This document shows, piece after piece, positions 37,915 to 40,259 of a stretch of DNA of 40,259 nucleotides. The notes beneath the pieces are model-generated. The model was given only the letters and a program-made list of their open reading frames with translations. It had not been told where the DNA came from and searched no databases. Within the stretch, counting starts at the first letter, position 1, and each line of letters begins with the position of its first letter. Location: positions 385,293 to 425,551 of the forward strand of contig BFEA01000516.1 in the NCBI GenBank assembly GCA_003427395.1, in the 5' to 3' direction. The translations under genes and the position numbers were made by a program. The stretch is from Chara braunii (taxonomy: Eukaryota > Streptophyta > Charophyceae > Charales > Characeae).

Positions 37915-39764
37915 GATTGAAGGTGCACGGAAGCAGTGAGGTGAAGCGGAAGAGGTATTTAGGGGTCGAGAACGTATCTAGAAGTCAATGTGTTTGGGAT
38001 AGAAGACGACTAAGCACGAGGGGTGGGATTTGCAGGAGGAGAAAAAAAAGAAAAAAAAAAAAAAAAGAAAAAAAAAAAGGTGGGGAAGAGAAGGGTTGCC
38101 AGGTTTGAGATGGTTCTGCCTCGATAGCGCGAGCTGTTATCGTGTGGTTCACCTATCCACGATTTACCTCGAAATCTTCTATTATTTCCGATTGAATTTA
38201 TGTGTGTGCATACATGGTCATGTGTGGGTGGTACTGGTCATTGCCAAGTCTTTGTGAAGGTGAAAGGGAGATAGCTGACGTTGACTTGTTGGCGTGGGGT
38301 ACGATGCGTGGGTGTGGTAGAATGATACAAGAGGTGTCGGGTAGACGTGAAAACGGACCAGAGTGAGGGTTATGGGATGAGGGTGGGAAAGAGGACCAGT
38401 GAGGCTTGTGCCTGAGTAGTGGTATTTGGAATGTTGGTTTGTGAAGGAGTATGATCAACGGGTCGGTAATAGGCACGGCAGGGGTAAGAATAAGGGTCTG
38501 AATGTGGTTTGTTTGTTTGTGTCGGATAGTGGAAGAGAGACTACGGCTTGGAATCAGGGAGAGATGGCAGAGCAATTAACCCGAAAGGGGAAGGCAGTGA
38601 GCATAAGTGAGAGTTAAGGAGAGGGTGTAGAAGAGGTATTTAAGTAATGATGTGCTAGGAATAGTTGACGGTCAGGTAGTGGAACGAATTTGGTGATGAC
38701 TGTGTGCACGAATGAGGAGCGCGGAATAGGGAGTCGTGATAGCAATATGACACTGGATAAGGGTTGCAGCAGGGGGAATGCAACCGGTCCGCCACCAGTC
38801 GCTCGTATCTAAGAGGTGATGGTGAAGAGAGGGGAAGTGTGGATATAGGTCGACGACCGAGTCAAGAGGAGTGAGGAATGAGATGAGAGTGAAAGTGGGA
38901 CGAGGTAAAGAAGGTGAGATAGGGATGGGCCGGTGAACGAGTGAAGCCAGTGCCGTCGAAGAGGTGTTTGAAGTGTTAGGTCGAAAAAGGGGCAAGGTCA
39001 ACGAATGAATGATCAACGTGGTAGGGCAGGGGGTAAGAGGCTGGATGTTGGATGCTTGAGTGTATCGAGAAGTGGGGGAGGTGACTGTGGGGTAGGATGG
39101 GGGGGAGATGGCTATGGGTTGATTAGAAGGAAGAAGCCAGAGGGTGTAGGTGGGTGATGAAGAATAAAGGGGTGTGAGAGGGGTGTTGGGTGGTAACATG
39201 TTAGCTAAAGATGACGGGTATGTGGGACCGAGTTGATGATGGCTTGGTGATGGCCGTATGCACAAGGGAAAGGTGAGGAAGCAGGGCGCGGGAGAAGAAG
39301 CGGAAAGCTGAATCGGGGTGAGTAACTCCGGCACTAATCAGTCATGTGTTGCTGGTGATGGTAGTGAAGAATCGGGGGATTAGGGTTGGCGAAGGCAATA
39401 GGGGAAGAGTAGAGAGGTGGAGAACTGGTATTCATCACGGACAGGGCGTGAAAGGTCATGCCCGGTTACTCATAGTGTATATATGTGGGTGATGTTCCTG
39501 CTATCTGACCTGCTAGCTCGCCCCCATACCTTCCTACCTACCTAGGCAGGTTGGCCCAACAAACCTTGAGCGAGGTGCTGGGCGATGGCCACTTCCCGTA
39601 GACGAGTTCCACGCTGGTGGCTAGCAGGACCGGTTCTCCTGAACCCGTAACGCAGCGGCGGAGCGCGCAGCCCCGGCCGAACGTTTCTCCCCGTTCCGAG
39701 TTTTTTTTTTTTCGCGAATTACTTCTCAGCGTGTGCTGGCGCCACTCTCACAGAGAGGCCGTAG
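37915..39764. other. Purine-rich region upstream of the ORF1-like gene
   Basis: Plus strand is G/A-rich with an A/GAA tract at 38039-38079. The long minus-strand open frame at 38672-39334 is Ser/Thr/Pro-rich and follows from base composition. By position it may be the 5' leader of the LINE on the minus strand. No gene is supported. Confidence 0.4.
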
Positions 39765-40163
39765 GTAAGTGCATGTTGCTGCTTTTCTTACCGTGGTGCA
39801 TCTGGCTGCTGTTCTGGTCAAGATATTCTCGTCGATGGACGCACACCTACCATTCACCGAACGTGCGATCCTATTTCTCCTCTGGTGGCTACGTGGTCAT
39901 CGGTTCACCCGCAAAACGACAAAACAGTAGCAGCCACGATCAAGGCAGTCGCAAGGTGAGGCAGTCTAGCAGTCTCCTGCTCTTCTGCTTTTGTGCGTCG
40001 CCACACCATCCTCGAAATGTGAAAAAAAAATACGAAAGTGTGGACGCATCTGGCCATGTTCTAGAAGAAAGTTCGTTCTCATTTCGCACATTTCCGAGAG
40101 TGGTGTGGCGATGCCCGTTGTTGCATTTTCTTTTCTTTTTCTTTTTTTCTTTTTTTTTTGCAG
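39765..40163 (+). other. Candidate spliceosomal intron (399 bp)
   Basis: A consensus donor (GTAG|GTAAGTGC, 39761-39772) and a strong acceptor (a long T/C tract ending TTTTTTTGCAG at 40163) frame 399 bp. An ORF from 39617 would meet a stop just after the join, so any exon would be untranslated leader. An imperfect inverted repeat (39995-40024 with 40082-40114, GCGTCGCCACACCAT / GTGGTGTGGCGATGC) lies inside. Sequence signals only. Confidence 0.3.
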
Positions 40164-40216
40164 CTTGAAACGTTATGTATTAGCGATCGTTATTGTTCCG
40201 AAAAAGAGACCACCAC

Positions 40217-40219
<3 letters not shown>

Positions 40220-40259
<40 letters not shown>
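40220..40259 (+). repeat. Poly(A) tract at the contig edge
   Basis: Forty A residues end the window. It may be a retroposon tail or simply the low-complexity point where assembly stopped. Confidence 0.95.

Noticed and set aside
38672-39334. 220-codon minus-strand ORF
   Set aside because: Ser/Thr/Pro/Leu-rich product of purine-biased DNA; no motif, and composition explains the lack of stops.

Overview
The window looks like repeat-rich nuclear DNA from a eukaryote of the plant lineage. The evidence is a Ty3/gypsy element whose primer-binding site matches the plant initiator-Met type (TGGTATCGGAGC), several LINE copies of the endonuclease / reverse transcriptase / zf-RVT type, and many poly(A)-tailed and inverted-repeat elements. 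The pol protein reads like elements I associate with streptophyte algae such as Chara, but the species is a guess. No intact host gene was recognised. The contig starts in a (GA)n run and ends in poly(A). It also contains a Nextera mate-pair junction adapter at 14281-14318, so this is a draft short-read assembly with at least one library artefact.

Layout. 1-1684: decayed 3' part of a LINE (copy A), broken by a foldback element. 1887-4536: plus-strand remnant of a second gypsy element, with an ORF3 relic followed by a putative 1.8 kb LTR. 4537-6060: short retroposon tails, a 47-bp tandem repeat and one unknown minus-strand ORF. 6061-13512: two 132-bp direct repeats, exactly 7320 bp apart, enclose about 7.2 kb without convincing coding sequence. 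That block holds an array of at least twelve related stem-loops, a three-unit 122-bp repeat and a dense run of hairpins behind a TATA box. 13530-14380: short retroposon, TTAA-flanked MITE and adapter artefact. 14545-18695 and 19290-21878: LINE copies B and C. 21879-24972: short retroposon tails and three different inverted-repeat elements.

25207-36348 is a minus-strand gypsy element in the order (reading right to left) LTR stub, primer-binding site, gag, protease, reverse transcriptase/RNase H, integrase, an extra ORF3 and a putative 3 kb LTR with a TATA box and a 0.4 kb tandem duplication. All its genes carry stops or frameshifts. ORF3 begins at an ATG that overlaps the integrase stop (ATGA), and a diverged ORF3 lies just upstream of the other gypsy LTR at 1887-2330, so it looks like a real part of this lineage. 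The 5' LTR is cut to about 58 bp and abuts a LINE ORF1-like gene (36699-37914), itself split by a second copy of the foldback family seen in LINE copy A. 37915-40259 is purine-rich sequence with one candidate intron.

Most coding capacity belongs to dead transposons. The parts I find hardest to explain are the structured non-coding block at 6199-13381, the foldback family with two copies sitting in coding sequence, and the post-integrase ORF3.
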